From NCBI GenBank assembly GCA_937870585.1, contig CALMZE010000086.1, positions 1 to 40,529 on the forward strand: a stretch of DNA of 40,529 bases, read 5' to 3'. A program made the position numbers and the translations under genes. The notes beneath the pieces were generated by a model. That model saw nothing but the letters and a program-made list of their open reading frames with translations, did no database searches and was not told where the DNA came from. The stretch is from an uncultured Sphingomonadales bacterium. GTDB taxonomy: Bacteria > Pseudomonadota > Alphaproteobacteria > Sphingomonadales > Sphingomonadaceae. This document shows, in pieces, positions 15,924 to 24,223 of this stretch (its first letter is position 1; every line of letters begins with the position of its first letter).

Positions 15924-17831
15924 ATGACCAACCGGCTTTACTATGGCGACAATCTGGATGTGCTGCGCACGCACATTGGCGACGAGAGCGTGGACCTGAT
16001 CTATCTGGACCCGCCGTTCAACAGCAACGCCAATTACAACATATTGTTCAAATCCCCGGCGGGCAAAAGCGCAGACAGCCAGATCGAGGCGTTTGAGGAT
16101 ACATGGCACTGGAACGACAAGGCTGAGGCCGCGTTTCATGATGTGATGGTGAGCGGCAACACCGATGTGGCGGAACTGCTGCGCGCGATGCGGGGCTTCC
16201 TGAAAGAGAATGACATGATGGCCTATCTGGCCATGATGGCGGTGCGGCTGATTGAGCTCCACCGCGTGCTCAAACCCACCGGCAGCCTGTATTTGCACTG
16301 CGATCCGACCGCGAGCCATTATCTCAAGCTGTTGCTGGATGGGGTGTTTGGGCCGACGAATTTCAGAAATGAAATTGTCTGGCGTAGGACTAATGCTCAC
16401 AACAAGTTATCACGTCCGTATGGCCCGATCCATGATACAATTTTGTTCTACTCTCGAACGGAGAACATGGAATTTCATCCCGGTCGGAGTCCTTACCCGC
16501 AGTCCTATGTTGATAATTCATTTCCCTATAATGATGAGAGGGGATGCTACCAATCCAATGTATTGACTGGCGCAGGAACGCGAAAAGGAGAGAGTGGCCA
16601 GCCTTGGCTTCAATATGATCCCACCAAGAAGGGTAGACATTGGGCAATACCCAAGAAGCTACTGGATGACGTAGATGTGCCTGATGCCTCTACAGTACAG
16701 GACATCCTGAGCCTCTTGGATGCACGAGGTCTAATTTTGCATCCAAAATCAGAAGATTCGATTCCTCGCTATAAGCAATACCTTGACACTTCAGAAGGCA
16801 CGCTATTTCAGGATATATGGGCCTATCAACCTGGCACGAGGGGAATCTTGCGAGGGACGCCAGACGGAATTGATGAGGACGTGAAATGGCTCGACTCAAC
16901 TGATGAAAAGCTTGGCTACCCTACGCAAAAGCCGCTCGGCCTTCTCGAACGCATCCTCAACGCCTCCTCCAATCCCGGCGATGTGGTGCTTGATCCGTTT
17001 TGCGGGTGCGGCACGGCGGTGGATGCCGCGCAGAAATTGGGCCGCCAATGGATCGGCATTGATGTGACGCATCTTTCCATCGGCCTGATCGAGCGGCGCT
17101 TGCAGGATCGTTATGGGCCGAATTTGGGAGCAAAGGGGGCGAAAAATCCTCCCCGGAACGGGCCAGACACCGCAAATCCTCCCCGGAACGGGGAGGGGGA
17201 CCGCGCAGCGGTGGAGGGGCCGGGTGTCACACGTTCCAAAGCCGGCCAAGCGGACACCGCCCCCTCCGTCAGCCCTGACGGGCTGCCACCTCCCCGTTCC
17301 GGGGAGGAGTTTGCCCTCTCCTACGAAGTCATCGGCACGCCCAATGATCTGGATTCCGCGCTAAAGCTCGCCGCAGAAGAGCCGCACCAGTTTCAATACT
17401 GGATCACGCAGGCCGTGGATGGCCAGCCCTATCAAGGGGGCCGCAAGGGCGCGGATCGCGGGATTGATGGCTATCTCTATTTCACCGGACATGACCGCAA
17501 GACCGAAGCCGCGATCATCAGCGTCAAGGCCGGGCGCAATGTGGGCGTGGCCATGGTGCGCGATCTAAAGGGTGTGATAGAGCGGGAGAAAGCGCCGATC
17601 GGCATCTTCATCTGCGCGGTGAACCCCACGCGTGAGATGGAGCGGGAGGCGGCGGCAGCGGGCGTGTATGAAGGGGCGGACGGGCGCACCTATCCCCGCC
17701 TGCAACTCTATACGCTCGCCGAATATTTCGCCGGATTGCGCCCAAAGGTGCCGCTGCTCGACAGGCAGGCCGCTTACAAGAAGGCCGCCCGCGAAGATGT
17801 GGGCAAGGGGCGGCAGGGGAGTTTGCTATAG
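15924..17831 (+). CDS. Orphan DNA methyltransferase fused to an Mrr-like nuclease domain
   Basis: I start at the ATG at 15924 (MTNRLYYGDNLDVL); the open frame upstream runs through a repeat and is not credible. The 635-residue product has catalytic motif IV DPPF at 29-32 before SAM motif I LDPFCGCGT near 356-364, an order typical of beta-class N6-adenine/N4-cytosine methyltransferases. The part between (about 148-331) should be the target-recognition domain. The C-terminal 170 residues carry GADRGIDG (about 509-516) and IISVKAGR (about 531-538), resembling the PD-(D/E)xK core of Mrr-type nucleases, with Ser where Glu/Gln is usual. Residues about 407-462 are encoded by a repeat inserted in frame between the two domains. 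No separate restriction gene is adjacent. Confidence 0.88.
   Translation: MTNRLYYGDNLDVLRTHIGDESVDLIYLDPPFNSNANYNILFKSPAGKSADSQIEAFEDTWHWNDKAEAAFHDVMVSGNTDVAELLRAMRGFLKENDMMAYLAMMAVRLIELHRVLKPTGSLYLHCDPTASHYLKLLLDGVFGPTNFRNEIVWRRTNAHNKLSRPYGPIHDTILFYSRTENMEFHPGRSPYPQSYVDNSFPYNDERGCYQSNVLTGAGTRKGESGQPWLQYDPTKKGRHWAIPKKLLDDVDVPDASTVQDILSLLDARGLILHPKSEDSIPRYKQYLDTSEGTLFQDIWAYQPGTRGILRGTPDGIDEDVKWLDSTDEKLGYPTQKPLGLLERILNASSNPGDVVLDPFCGCGTAVDAAQKLGRQWIGIDVTHLSIGLIERRLQDRYGPNLGAKGAKNPPRNGPDTANPPRNGEGDRAAVEGPGVTRSKAGQADTAPSVSPDGLPPPRSGEEFALSYEVIGTPNDLDSALKLAAEEPHQFQYWITQAVDGQPYQGGRKGADRGIDGYLYFTGHDRKTEAAIISVKAGRNVGVAMVRDLKGVIEREKAPIGIFICAVNPTREMEREAAAAGVYEGADGRTYPRLQLYTLAEYFAGLRPKVPLLDRQAAYKKAAREDVGKGRQGSLL
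17143..17309. repeat. Palindromic repeat inserted in frame in the methyltransferase gene
   Basis: A full unit runs from AATCCTCCCCGGAACGGGGA (17175) to the mirrored CCTCCCCGTTCCGGGGAGGA (ending 17308), with core motifs GGTGGAGGGGCC and CCCTCCGTCA shared with the upstream copy. A second, partial left arm (17143-17162) precedes it. The whole is read through as about 56 codons rich in Pro, Gly and Arg, with no stop. The arm sequence differs from the upstream copy (CGGAACG versus CACCG), so the copies are subfamily variants. Confidence 0.88.
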
Positions 17832-17932
17832 CGGGTGCGGGGGCTCTCTGAACGCCCGCCATGCCCGCAAAGACGGGATTGACAGGAACAGGGTGTTCTA
17901 CCTGAATCCCCATAATCCAGAGGCTGAGTGCC

Positions 17933-18229
17933 TCAGGCCGCCTGACGGCGCGTTTCCATGATCCAGGCGCGGGCCTGACGCTGGGCCTCTGCAATTTCGC
18001 GGGCGGTCATTTCGTCGGCCACTTCAGCGCGGCATTCATGGCCGCGTTCGATGCCGGCCATGGCGGAGAGGTTGAACCACTTATGCGCCTGGATCAGGTC
18101 AATCTCGACGCCGTTCAGGCCGGATGAATAGACGATGCCCAGTTCATAAAGTGCATCCGCATCGCCCTCTGCCGCATCGGCCAGACGGGATTCGATGAGG
18201 AACATCGCACTGTTCAGACTATTTGCCAT
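17933..18229 (-). CDS. Small Sel1-repeat-like protein
   Basis: The 98-residue product has one Sel1/TPR-like unit: AAEGDADALYELGIVYSSGL followed by VEIDLIQAHKWFNLSAMAGI, matching the A-x4-D-x-x-A-x-Y-x-L-G and A-x-x-W-x-x-x-A-A pattern. The C-terminal third is a charged helix (ADEMTAREIAEAQRQARAW). There is no signal peptide, so it is probably cytoplasmic and acts by protein contacts. The ATG follows AAGGGG. It converges with the methyltransferase gene and has no operon partner. Confidence 0.75.
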   Translation of the reverse strand: MANSLNSAMFLIESRLADAAEGDADALYELGIVYSSGLNGVEIDLIQAHKWFNLSAMAGIERGHECRAEVADEMTAREIAEAQRQARAWIMETRRQAA

Positions 18230-18368
18230 GACCCGGCCCCTTTTTCGTTACGCTTTGCTGTTGGGGACAGGTTTGTTCGCGCCCGCCTAAAAAATGGTTA
18301 ACGCGGCGGTGACTATTTTTGCAGGTGAGGAATTTCAGCGGGTTGGAGGGCTGATGCGCAACAGCCGA

Positions 18369-18770
18369 TTACATCCCCGGAAAGCGCTTGAACTCCGGCA
18401 GGCTGTGCGCATCCGCCATCCAGCCGATCCGCTCTGCCGTCTGGATATGCGCGCCGGGCGGGAGTGCGTCTGGATCATCGAGCGTGGCGGACTGGATATC
18501 GACGATGCCGGGCAGATTTTCGGCATTGCGAAACCACAGCCCGGTGCCACAGCGCGGACAGAAGCTGCGCAATGACGCACCAGAACTGTTGTGCGTCACC
18601 GCCTCGCCCTGCGTCACGCGGAAATTTTCTTCGGTGAAAGCCGCCCACCCCACCATCGGCGCGCCAGCACTCTTGCGGCAATCGGTGCAGTGGCACAGCG
18701 CAGCATGGATCGGCTCCCCCGCCACCTCATAGCGCACGGCTCCACAATGGCATCCTCCTGACAGGCTCAT
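18369..18770 (-). CDS. GFA-family (glutathione-dependent formaldehyde-activating enzyme-like) protein
   Basis: The start at 18770 (MSLSGGCHCGAVRYEV) follows a GGAGA ribosome site; the open frame extends further but without features. The 133-residue product carries the zinc-cysteine pattern of the GFA/CENP-V fold: CHCG at 7-10, CHCTDCRKS near 32-40 and CPRCGTG near 80-86. Family members bind zinc and often glutathione, but true formaldehyde activity is rare, so the substrate is unknown. A LexA-like box lies 30 bases before the start codon. Confidence 0.88.
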   Translation of the reverse strand: MSLSGGCHCGAVRYEVAGEPIHAALCHCTDCRKSAGAPMVGWAAFTEENFRVTQGEAVTHNSSGASLRSFCPRCGTGLWFRNAENLPGIVDIQSATLDDPDALPPGAHIQTAERIGWMADAHSLPEFKRFPGM

Positions 18771-18800
18771 GGCAGTTTCTCCATTTTTCAACCGAACATG

Positions 18801-18815
18801 GAACATAATTCGAAC
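18801..18815. promoter_or_regulatory. LexA-like box upstream of the GFA gene
   Basis: GAACATAATTCGAAC is an exact GAAC-N7-GAAC match, read as GTTC-N7-GTTC on the strand of the GFA gene. It ends 30 bases before that gene's ATG, a position suited to repression. A further GAAC at 18794-18797 extends the cluster. Chance occurrence is possible. Confidence 0.4.
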
Positions 18816-18972
18816 ATCAAATATGCGCAAGCGGGAATGCACGCCATTCGCGAAAGGAGGCTTTGTCAATTTACTGGCAGGAAGCCGCTCTTCTGGCAGG
18901 AAAGTCAAAGACCAGAATCTGCCGATTTTTGCCTGACAGGCCCCTGCAAGTTGCTATGCAACACATTCGATT

Positions 18973-18987
18973 GACAATTTTATTGAC
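18973..18987 (+). promoter_or_regulatory. Shared operator copy 1 / -35 region of the TonB receptor gene
   Basis: GACAATTTTATTGAC is an imperfect inverted repeat (GACAA-N5-TTGAC) that matches sites at 22006 and 24224. Its right half is part of TTGACA, followed after 16 bases by TAGCCT, a plausible promoter. A regulator bound here would cover the -35 box. The start codon of the receptor gene is 78 bases downstream. Confidence 0.6.
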
Positions 18988-19065
18988 ATCTTTTGCGGGT
19001 CGTTTAGCCTGTCAGCCGGAAAATTCGGGTGCGCTGCGTCGCACCATCTTAGGGAGGAAGCCATC

Positions 19066-21240
19066 ATGAAACGCTTTACGCTTTGCGCCTGCACGGCGCT
19101 TGTCCCGGCATTGTTGCTGGGTGCCCCGGCCTTTGCACAGGATGCCGATTCCGGCGAGGGTCTGGATGACATCATCGTCACCGCACAAAAGCGCGAAACC
19201 AAGCTGGAAAAAACGCCGATGACGATCAACGTCGTTTCCGGCGATCTGGTTGCCGCGCAGGGGATTGGCGAAATCAAGGGGCTGGCCGCCAAGGTTCCGG
19301 GCCTGACGCTCAATGAATCGCCCGGCGGGCTGAGCGGCGTCGCGATCCGCGGTGTCGGCACGTCGGCGGGCAGCCAGGTGTTCGAACAGTCGGTCGGCCT
19401 GTTTGTCGATGGCATTTATCACCCCCGTTCGCGCCAGTATCGCGATGCGCTGTTCGATGTTGAGCGCGTCGAAGTCGTGAAGGGCAGCCAGGGCGTGCTG
19501 TTCGGCAAGAATACCAGCGTGGGTGCTGTCTCGGTCATCTCCAAGGGTGCGGGCAGCGAAACAGGCGGCTATCTACAAGGCTCGGTTGTGGCGGACTATG
19601 GCGATTGGGCCGTGGAAGGCGCGCTGGACGTGGTGGCCAGCGACCGCGTGAAGGTGCGCGTGGCCGGCCTGTACGAGAAGGAAAAGGGCTTCGTCCGCAA
19701 CATCTCGCAGAACCGCTATGAACCGCGCGGTGACCGTTTCGCGCTGCGTCTGGTGCTCGATTGGGATCCGACTGACGCGGTCAAGGTGCGCTACAAGGCA
19801 CAGACCAGCAAGCTCGACCAGACCGGCAACACGTTCGAGTTCGTGGCGAACCAGAATGTCGCCGGGCTGACAGCGCTTGGCGTGCTCGATGGTGGCGTGC
19901 CCAATTACACCAAATATGAATTCACCGGCGCAGCAGGCGACGCGTTTGATTACCAGAAGGGTGTCGATCAGTCGCTGGACGTGAATTTTGAACTGGGCAA
20001 CGGCTTCACGCTGACCTCGCTCACCGGCCATACGGATTTCAAATTCCGCAACGCCTTCGATTCAGATTCGACGCCGACCGCCTATCTTCTCTCCAACTTC
20101 AATGAGGATTTCAACCAGTTCACACAGGAAGTCCGCCTCACCTCGCCCTCGGGCAAGGCGCTGGAATTCATCGTCGGCGGTTTCTACCTCCACTCCAAAG
20201 TGAATTATAATTATGTGAGCTATTACAACGGCTTCCCGGTTCTGGGCGGCTTGTTTGGCACTACCTCGCAAAAGTTCAATCAGGTGGAAAACACGTTTGC
20301 AGGCTTTGGCCAGGCGACGTGGCACATGACCGATGCGCTGCAACTCAATGTCGGCGGGCGTGTCACCTCGGACAAGAAGAGCGCTAATTACGCAAAGAGC
20401 CTGCTGGACAATCTGGGCAAGCCCACCAACCTCGTTTCGTTGCTGACTACCGGCTCCAGCACCGCCAAGAAAGTGAAGGATGATACCTTCGATTTCTCCG
20501 GCACGCTCAGCTACAACCCCACCGAAAGCTCGACGCTCTATATCTCGGCGGGTCAGGGCAATAAGGGTTCGGGCTTCGTCAATCAGGCGGCGCTGGCAGC
20601 CCCTACTCCCACCACGTTCATGGTGCCGCTGGAACGCGTGCGCACCTATGAAGTGGGCGTGAAGGGCCGCTTCCTTGATGGCCGCGCTTATGTGTCGCTC
20701 GCTGCGTACAAGATGGACATCAAGAACTTCCAGGACAGCTTTTACAATTCCGCGGCGCGCGCCTTCCAGGTGCGTTCGCTCGATGCGAAGAGCAGCGGCA
20801 TGGAAATGGAAGGCCAGTTCAAGCTGACCGACTGGCTGACCGCCTATGGTAACCTAGCCTGGAACCCTAAGGCGAAGCTCGCCAATGGCGAACGGATGCA
20901 GCGCGCGCCGCGCATTTCGCACACGCTGGGCGCGCGCTTCAACGCCGATGCGTCTGAAGATATCGGCCTTGGTGGCTTTGTGCAGTGGGTGCATTCGGGC
21001 AGCCTGCTTCATCAACCGGCCTCTGCGCCGGGCGATAACTGGAGCCTGCCCTATGATCTGGTCAGCGCCCGCGTCCAGCTGACCTACAAGCCGCTCGATC
21101 TGGCGGTGTTCATCAACGCATCCAACCTGACGAAGGAAGTGTATCGCACCTTCATCTTCGGCAGCCCTGTGGGCATGGGTCAGGTCGGCGGCCTCAACGA
21201 GCCGCGCCAGTTCACCTTCGGTATCCGCAAGAACTTCTGA
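19066..21240 (+). CDS. TonB-dependent outer-membrane receptor
   Basis: The 724-residue product has a signal peptide (MKRFTLCACTALVPALLLGA, cleaved near FAQ), a TonB box-like DDIIVTAQKRE at about 32-42, and a plug domain with LAAKVPGLTLNESPGG, VAIRGVGTS and VERVEVVKGSQGVLFGKN. The rest is an aromatic-rich beta barrel ending in RQFTFGIRKNF, a typical outer-membrane C-terminal strand ending in Phe. Sphingomonads use this subclass for uptake of diverse organic substrates as well as iron; the ligand is not evident. AGGGAGGAAG precedes the ATG. The shared operator upstream and the adjacent catabolic genes suggest it imports the substrate of this cluster. Confidence 0.93.
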   Translation: MKRFTLCACTALVPALLLGAPAFAQDADSGEGLDDIIVTAQKRETKLEKTPMTINVVSGDLVAAQGIGEIKGLAAKVPGLTLNESPGGLSGVAIRGVGTSAGSQVFEQSVGLFVDGIYHPRSRQYRDALFDVERVEVVKGSQGVLFGKNTSVGAVSVISKGAGSETGGYLQGSVVADYGDWAVEGALDVVASDRVKVRVAGLYEKEKGFVRNISQNRYEPRGDRFALRLVLDWDPTDAVKVRYKAQTSKLDQTGNTFEFVANQNVAGLTALGVLDGGVPNYTKYEFTGAAGDAFDYQKGVDQSLDVNFELGNGFTLTSLTGHTDFKFRNAFDSDSTPTAYLLSNFNEDFNQFTQEVRLTSPSGKALEFIVGGFYLHSKVNYNYVSYYNGFPVLGGLFGTTSQKFNQVENTFAGFGQATWHMTDALQLNVGGRVTSDKKSANYAKSLLDNLGKPTNLVSLLTTGSSTAKKVKDDTFDFSGTLSYNPTESSTLYISAGQGNKGSGFVNQAALAAPTPTTFMVPLERVRTYEVGVKGRFLDGRAYVSLAAYKMDIKNFQDSFYNSAARAFQVRSLDAKSSGMEMEGQFKLTDWLTAYGNLAWNPKAKLANGERMQRAPRISHTLGARFNADASEDIGLGGFVQWVHSGSLLHQPASAPGDNWSLPYDLVSARVQLTYKPLDLAVFINASNLTKEVYRTFIFGSPVGMGQVGGLNEPRQFTFGIRKNF

Positions 21241-21250
21241 TGCGAAAAAA

Positions 21251-21281
21251 GGAGCGGCCCTGAATGCGGGGCCGCTCCTTT
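21251..21281 (+). terminator. Terminator after the TonB receptor gene
   Basis: A perfect 10-base stem GGAGCGGCCC / GGGCCGCTCC (21251-21260 and 21269-21278) with an 8-base loop is followed by TTTGA and preceded by six A residues, so it may act in both directions between the convergent receptor and VOC genes. Confidence 0.8.
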
Positions 21282-21301
21282 GATCCATCGCCCAGACTTT
21301 G

Positions 21302-21334
21302 GCCCGGCCGGATTGTCCGACCGGGCTTTTCTTT
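21302..21334 (+). terminator. Second terminator after the TonB receptor gene
   Basis: GCCCGG (21302-21307) pairs with CCGGGC (21321-21326), extended inward by CGG/CCG across one mismatch, and is followed by TTTTCTTT. This is a classical rho-independent terminator for the plus strand, placed just before the end of the convergent VOC gene. Confidence 0.75.
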
Positions 21335-21339
21335 GTCCC

Positions 21340-21924
21340 TCAAGCCGCCTGAGCGACGGGCACGGCAATCGCATCCGCACCGAACAGCTCCAGCTTGGCG
21401 GCGCGCGTACGCTCCGTCCAGTCTGCAAGCCGGGCGCGCGCGGTCTTGCATTCCTCGGCCAGCAGTTCGTCATGATTGGCCATGCGACAGGTGAATTCGA
21501 CTTGCAGGCCATTGGGATCATACATGTAAACAGACTTCACAAAGCCGTGATCCACCGGGCCGTGGCACGATTTGCCATGCCGCCGCATCCGTTCCTGGAG
21601 GGCGATCATGTCTGCTTCTGACTTGGCTTCGATGGCAATGTGCACATCAAAACTGTCCTTGCGCGCGCCCGATTGCGGGTTCGCGCCGGTCGGCTCATCA
21701 AAAAAGGCGAGGAAATTGCCATCCCCCAGTTCAAAAAACAGGTGCATATATTCCTGCGTGACATAGGTGCCTGCAATGCCCGTTTGCATCACGATGCCCG
21801 CAAACTTCAGGCCGATTACGTCTTCGTAGAACCAGCGCGTCTGTTCGGCATCAATGCAGCGATAGGCCGCGTGATGAATACCTTTGATCTTGTCGAGGCA
21901 GCTTCCTTCACCCATGTCCGTCAT
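21340..21924 (-). CDS. VOC-superfamily protein (glyoxalase/dioxygenase fold)
   Basis: The product is 194 residues from the first ATG; the second ATG (21915, MGEGSC) has better spacing from AGAAGG and may be the true start. It shows the two beta-alpha-beta-beta-beta units of the VOC fold: GIHHAAYRCIDAEQTRWFYEDVIGL (cited as GIHHAAYRC and WFYEDVIGL) with a metal-type His, HLFFELGDGNFLAFF, then FDVHIAIEA and MYDPNGLQVEFTC with the likely Glu ligand. The set suggests a metal-dependent lyase, isomerase or extradiol-type dioxygenase. It is divergent from the acyl-CoA ligase and shares the operator between them. Confidence 0.85.
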   Translation of the reverse strand: MTDMGEGSCLDKIKGIHHAAYRCIDAEQTRWFYEDVIGLKFAGIVMQTGIAGTYVTQEYMHLFFELGDGNFLAFFDEPTGANPQSGARKDSFDVHIAIEAKSEADMIALQERMRRHGKSCHGPVDHGFVKSVYMYDPNGLQVEFTCRMANHDELLAEECKTARARLADWTERTRAAKLELFGADAIAVPVAQAA

Positions 21925-22005
21925 CCTTCTGCTGTTGGGGCGCTCATCTGCGCATCCCGAGTGGAGAGATCATGTCATGAGAGGGGCGACTCGGGATTGA
22001 TTTCA

Positions 22006-22020
22006 GTCAAATACATTGAC
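22006..22020. promoter_or_regulatory. Shared operator copy 2 between VOC and acyl-CoA ligase genes
   Basis: GTCAAATACATTGAC is a perfect inverted repeat GTCAA-N5-TTGAC. It is the best copy of the motif seen also at 18973 and 24224. Read on the plus strand its TTGACA is followed after 17 bases by TAGCAA, a possible promoter for the ligase gene. On the minus strand the symmetric TTGACT may serve the VOC gene. Confidence 0.65.
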
Positions 22021-22084
22021 AGTCCTGCCACCCTTGCCTAGCAAGGACGATGCCGAAATTCCGGCATGAGGGGCCGCCAGAAGA

Positions 22085-23605
22085 GTGCAACTGACACAGG
22101 GTTTACATCGCGCCGCACGGGTTCGTCCGTCTGCCATCGCGACAATTGACGGCAGCCGTATCCGCACCTGGGCAGAGGTGCGCCGTGATGTCATGCGCTT
22201 TGCAGGCCTGCTGGTGGAAACCGGGATCAAGGCGGGCGACCGCGTGGCGGTTCTGGCGCAGAACAGTGACCATTTTTACGACGCCTATTTCGCGATCTTC
22301 TGGGCAGGCGCGATCATAGTTCCGCTCAACACGCGGCTCTCTGTGGCTGAACTCGCCTTCCAGATCGGCGATGTCGGCGCGGCGCTTCTGATCCATGGCG
22401 ACGGGTTTGAGGACAGTGCGGCGGCGCTGCACGCGCAGTTTCCAGCGCTCAAAGGGCTGGCCTTTGGCGAAGCGGCGGGCACACTCCGCGCGCGCATAGC
22501 CAGCTGTGCCATGCCCGAAGACGCCAATCGCGCGGATCAGGATGTGGCGGGCATCTTCTACACCGGCGGCACCACCGGCCGGCCCAAGGGCGTGATGCTG
22601 ACGCACCGCAACCTGACGTCTGTGGCGGACAATCTGATAATGATGATCCGGTTCAGCCCCGCGTGCGTGAATTTGCACTGCGCGCCGATGTTCCATCTGG
22701 CGGATATCGGCCTGTTTACGGTGACGATGACGGCGGGAACGCATGTGTTCGCCCCACATCTGGATGCAGACACGATCATGCGGCTGGTGGAGGCACATAA
22801 GGTGACGCACGTCTTCACCGTGCCCGCCGTGATCGACACGCTGGCCCGCACAGAAGCCGGGCAGCATGATCTCAGCTCGCTCGTGATGCTCGGCTATGGC
22901 GGCTCGCCCATGCCCGAAGCAACGCTGGCACGCGCCGAAGCGCGCTTTCCCGGCATGGAGTTTGTGCAGGGTTTCGGCATGACCGAAATGCCTTCCATCA
23001 CTTACCTCCTGCCCGAAGATCATCGGCCCGGCGGCCCCAAGCTGCGCTCGGTTGGCATCCCCGGTTATGGCTATGAAATCCGGGTAGTTGATGCTGATGA
23101 CCAGGAGGTCCCCCGCGGCACGATCGGGGAGATTGTCGGGCGCGGGCCGTGCGTGATGGCCGGTTACTGGAACCGACCAGAAGAGACCGCACAGGCGCTC
23201 CGCAACGGCTGGATGCACTCTCAGGATGCGGGCTTCATGGATGAGGACGGCTACGTCCACATCACGGACCGGATGAAGGACATGATCGTCTCCGGCGCCG
23301 AGAATGTCTATTCAGTTGAGGTCGAAAACGCGCTCAATCTCCATCCGGACGTGCGCGAAAGTGCTGTGATCGGCGTGCCCGATGAAAAATGGGGCGAACG
23401 TGTTCACGCCATCATCGTCCCCAATCCCGGTGCCAGGCTGGATGAAGCCGCGCTACGCGACCATGTCGCGAGCCATATCGCACGCTATAAATGCCCCAAG
23501 AGCTGGGAGCATCGCACCGATCCCCTCCCCCGCAGCGCCATTGGAAAGATCCTGAAAGCCGATCTGCGCGCGCCGCATTGGGAAGGGCGCACGCGGCGGG
23601 TTTGA
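22085..23605 (+). CDS. AMP-forming acyl-CoA ligase
   Basis: The 506-residue product is an ANL-superfamily enzyme that would adenylate a carboxylic acid and transfer it to coenzyme A. It contains the AMP-binding P-loop YTGGTTGRPKG (159-169), the GYGGSPMPEA and GFGMTEMPS motifs, a hinge region DRMKDMIVSGAENVYSVEVE, and the catalytic lysine near 488 in SAIGKILKADLR. The substrate is not decided by these motifs; medium/long-chain fatty acids, aryl acids or terpenoid/steroid side chains are all possible. The start is a GTG at 22085 with a weak ribosome site, so the exact start is uncertain. Confidence 0.92.
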   Translation: MQLTQGLHRAARVRPSAIATIDGSRIRTWAEVRRDVMRFAGLLVETGIKAGDRVAVLAQNSDHFYDAYFAIFWAGAIIVPLNTRLSVAELAFQIGDVGAALLIHGDGFEDSAAALHAQFPALKGLAFGEAAGTLRARIASCAMPEDANRADQDVAGIFYTGGTTGRPKGVMLTHRNLTSVADNLIMMIRFSPACVNLHCAPMFHLADIGLFTVTMTAGTHVFAPHLDADTIMRLVEAHKVTHVFTVPAVIDTLARTEAGQHDLSSLVMLGYGGSPMPEATLARAEARFPGMEFVQGFGMTEMPSITYLLPEDHRPGGPKLRSVGIPGYGYEIRVVDADDQEVPRGTIGEIVGRGPCVMAGYWNRPEETAQALRNGWMHSQDAGFMDEDGYVHITDRMKDMIVSGAENVYSVEVENALNLHPDVRESAVIGVPDEKWGERVHAIIVPNPGARLDEAALRDHVASHIARYKCPKSWEHRTDPLPRSAIGKILKADLRAPHWEGRTRRV

Positions 23606-23650
23606 TGCGCAATGTTCAAAGCGCCGTTCGTGCTGGTTGTCGTATCGACG

Positions 23651-24100
23651 CTACCCCCCAGCGGCTTCAGCCTCAAAATCAATCGGGTCGCCCCAATCCA
23701 CCCCAAAGGCGGAAACCAGCGCCGAAACCTGAGCTTTGCCGATGCGTTCGCTCAATCGCTGAGTCATGATGGTGACGGCCAACTGCGCATCGCGCCGCAT
23801 GGGCTCACCGATTTCGGTGAGCACCACAATCTTGGAGCGCCGGTCGGACGGGTCATCGCGGAACTCGATCATCCCTAGTTTCTGCATCTGCATCAGCGTG
23901 ACATGCACCGCCTGACGACTGACGCCGACATTGCGGGCGATCTCGACCGGGCGCGTCGTGCCGGTGGTGACATTCATCATCACCATGGATTGCGAATGGG
24001 TCAGCGTGGGCCAGCCGCGTTCACGCAGGAAACTCTGGAGACCGGAATCGAACCAGTAAAATCCCTGCAACAGGGGAACCATCAAATAGGGTGAACGCAT
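23651..24100 (-). CDS. MarR-family transcriptional regulator
   Basis: The 149-residue product has the winged helix of the MarR family: RPVEIARNVGVSRQAVHVTL (about 52-71, recognition helix), then MQKLGMIEFRDDPSDRRSKI with the wing signature DRRS, and flanking helices for dimerisation. Such proteins bind palindromes and release them on binding a small, often aromatic, ligand. It is convergent with the acyl-CoA ligase gene and divergent from the monooxygenase gene, with one copy of the shared motif between the latter two, so it is the best candidate to bind all three copies. Confidence 0.92.
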   Translation of the reverse strand: MRSPYLMVPLLQGFYWFDSGLQSFLRERGWPTLTHSQSMVMMNVTTGTTRPVEIARNVGVSRQAVHVTLMQMQKLGMIEFRDDPSDRRSKIVVLTEIGEPMRRDAQLAVTIMTQRLSERIGKAQVSALVSAFGVDWGDPIDFEAEAAGG

Positions 24101-24223
24101 GAAGTGCCCGCCAGTCCATTCTTAACCGTCCACCCCCAAAGCGGACGGCGCACCATGATGAAACCCCTTGCAGTCTGCAAGTGCCAATGCGCGAACGAGC
24201 GCGTTGCGATCCGCTCTCATATT

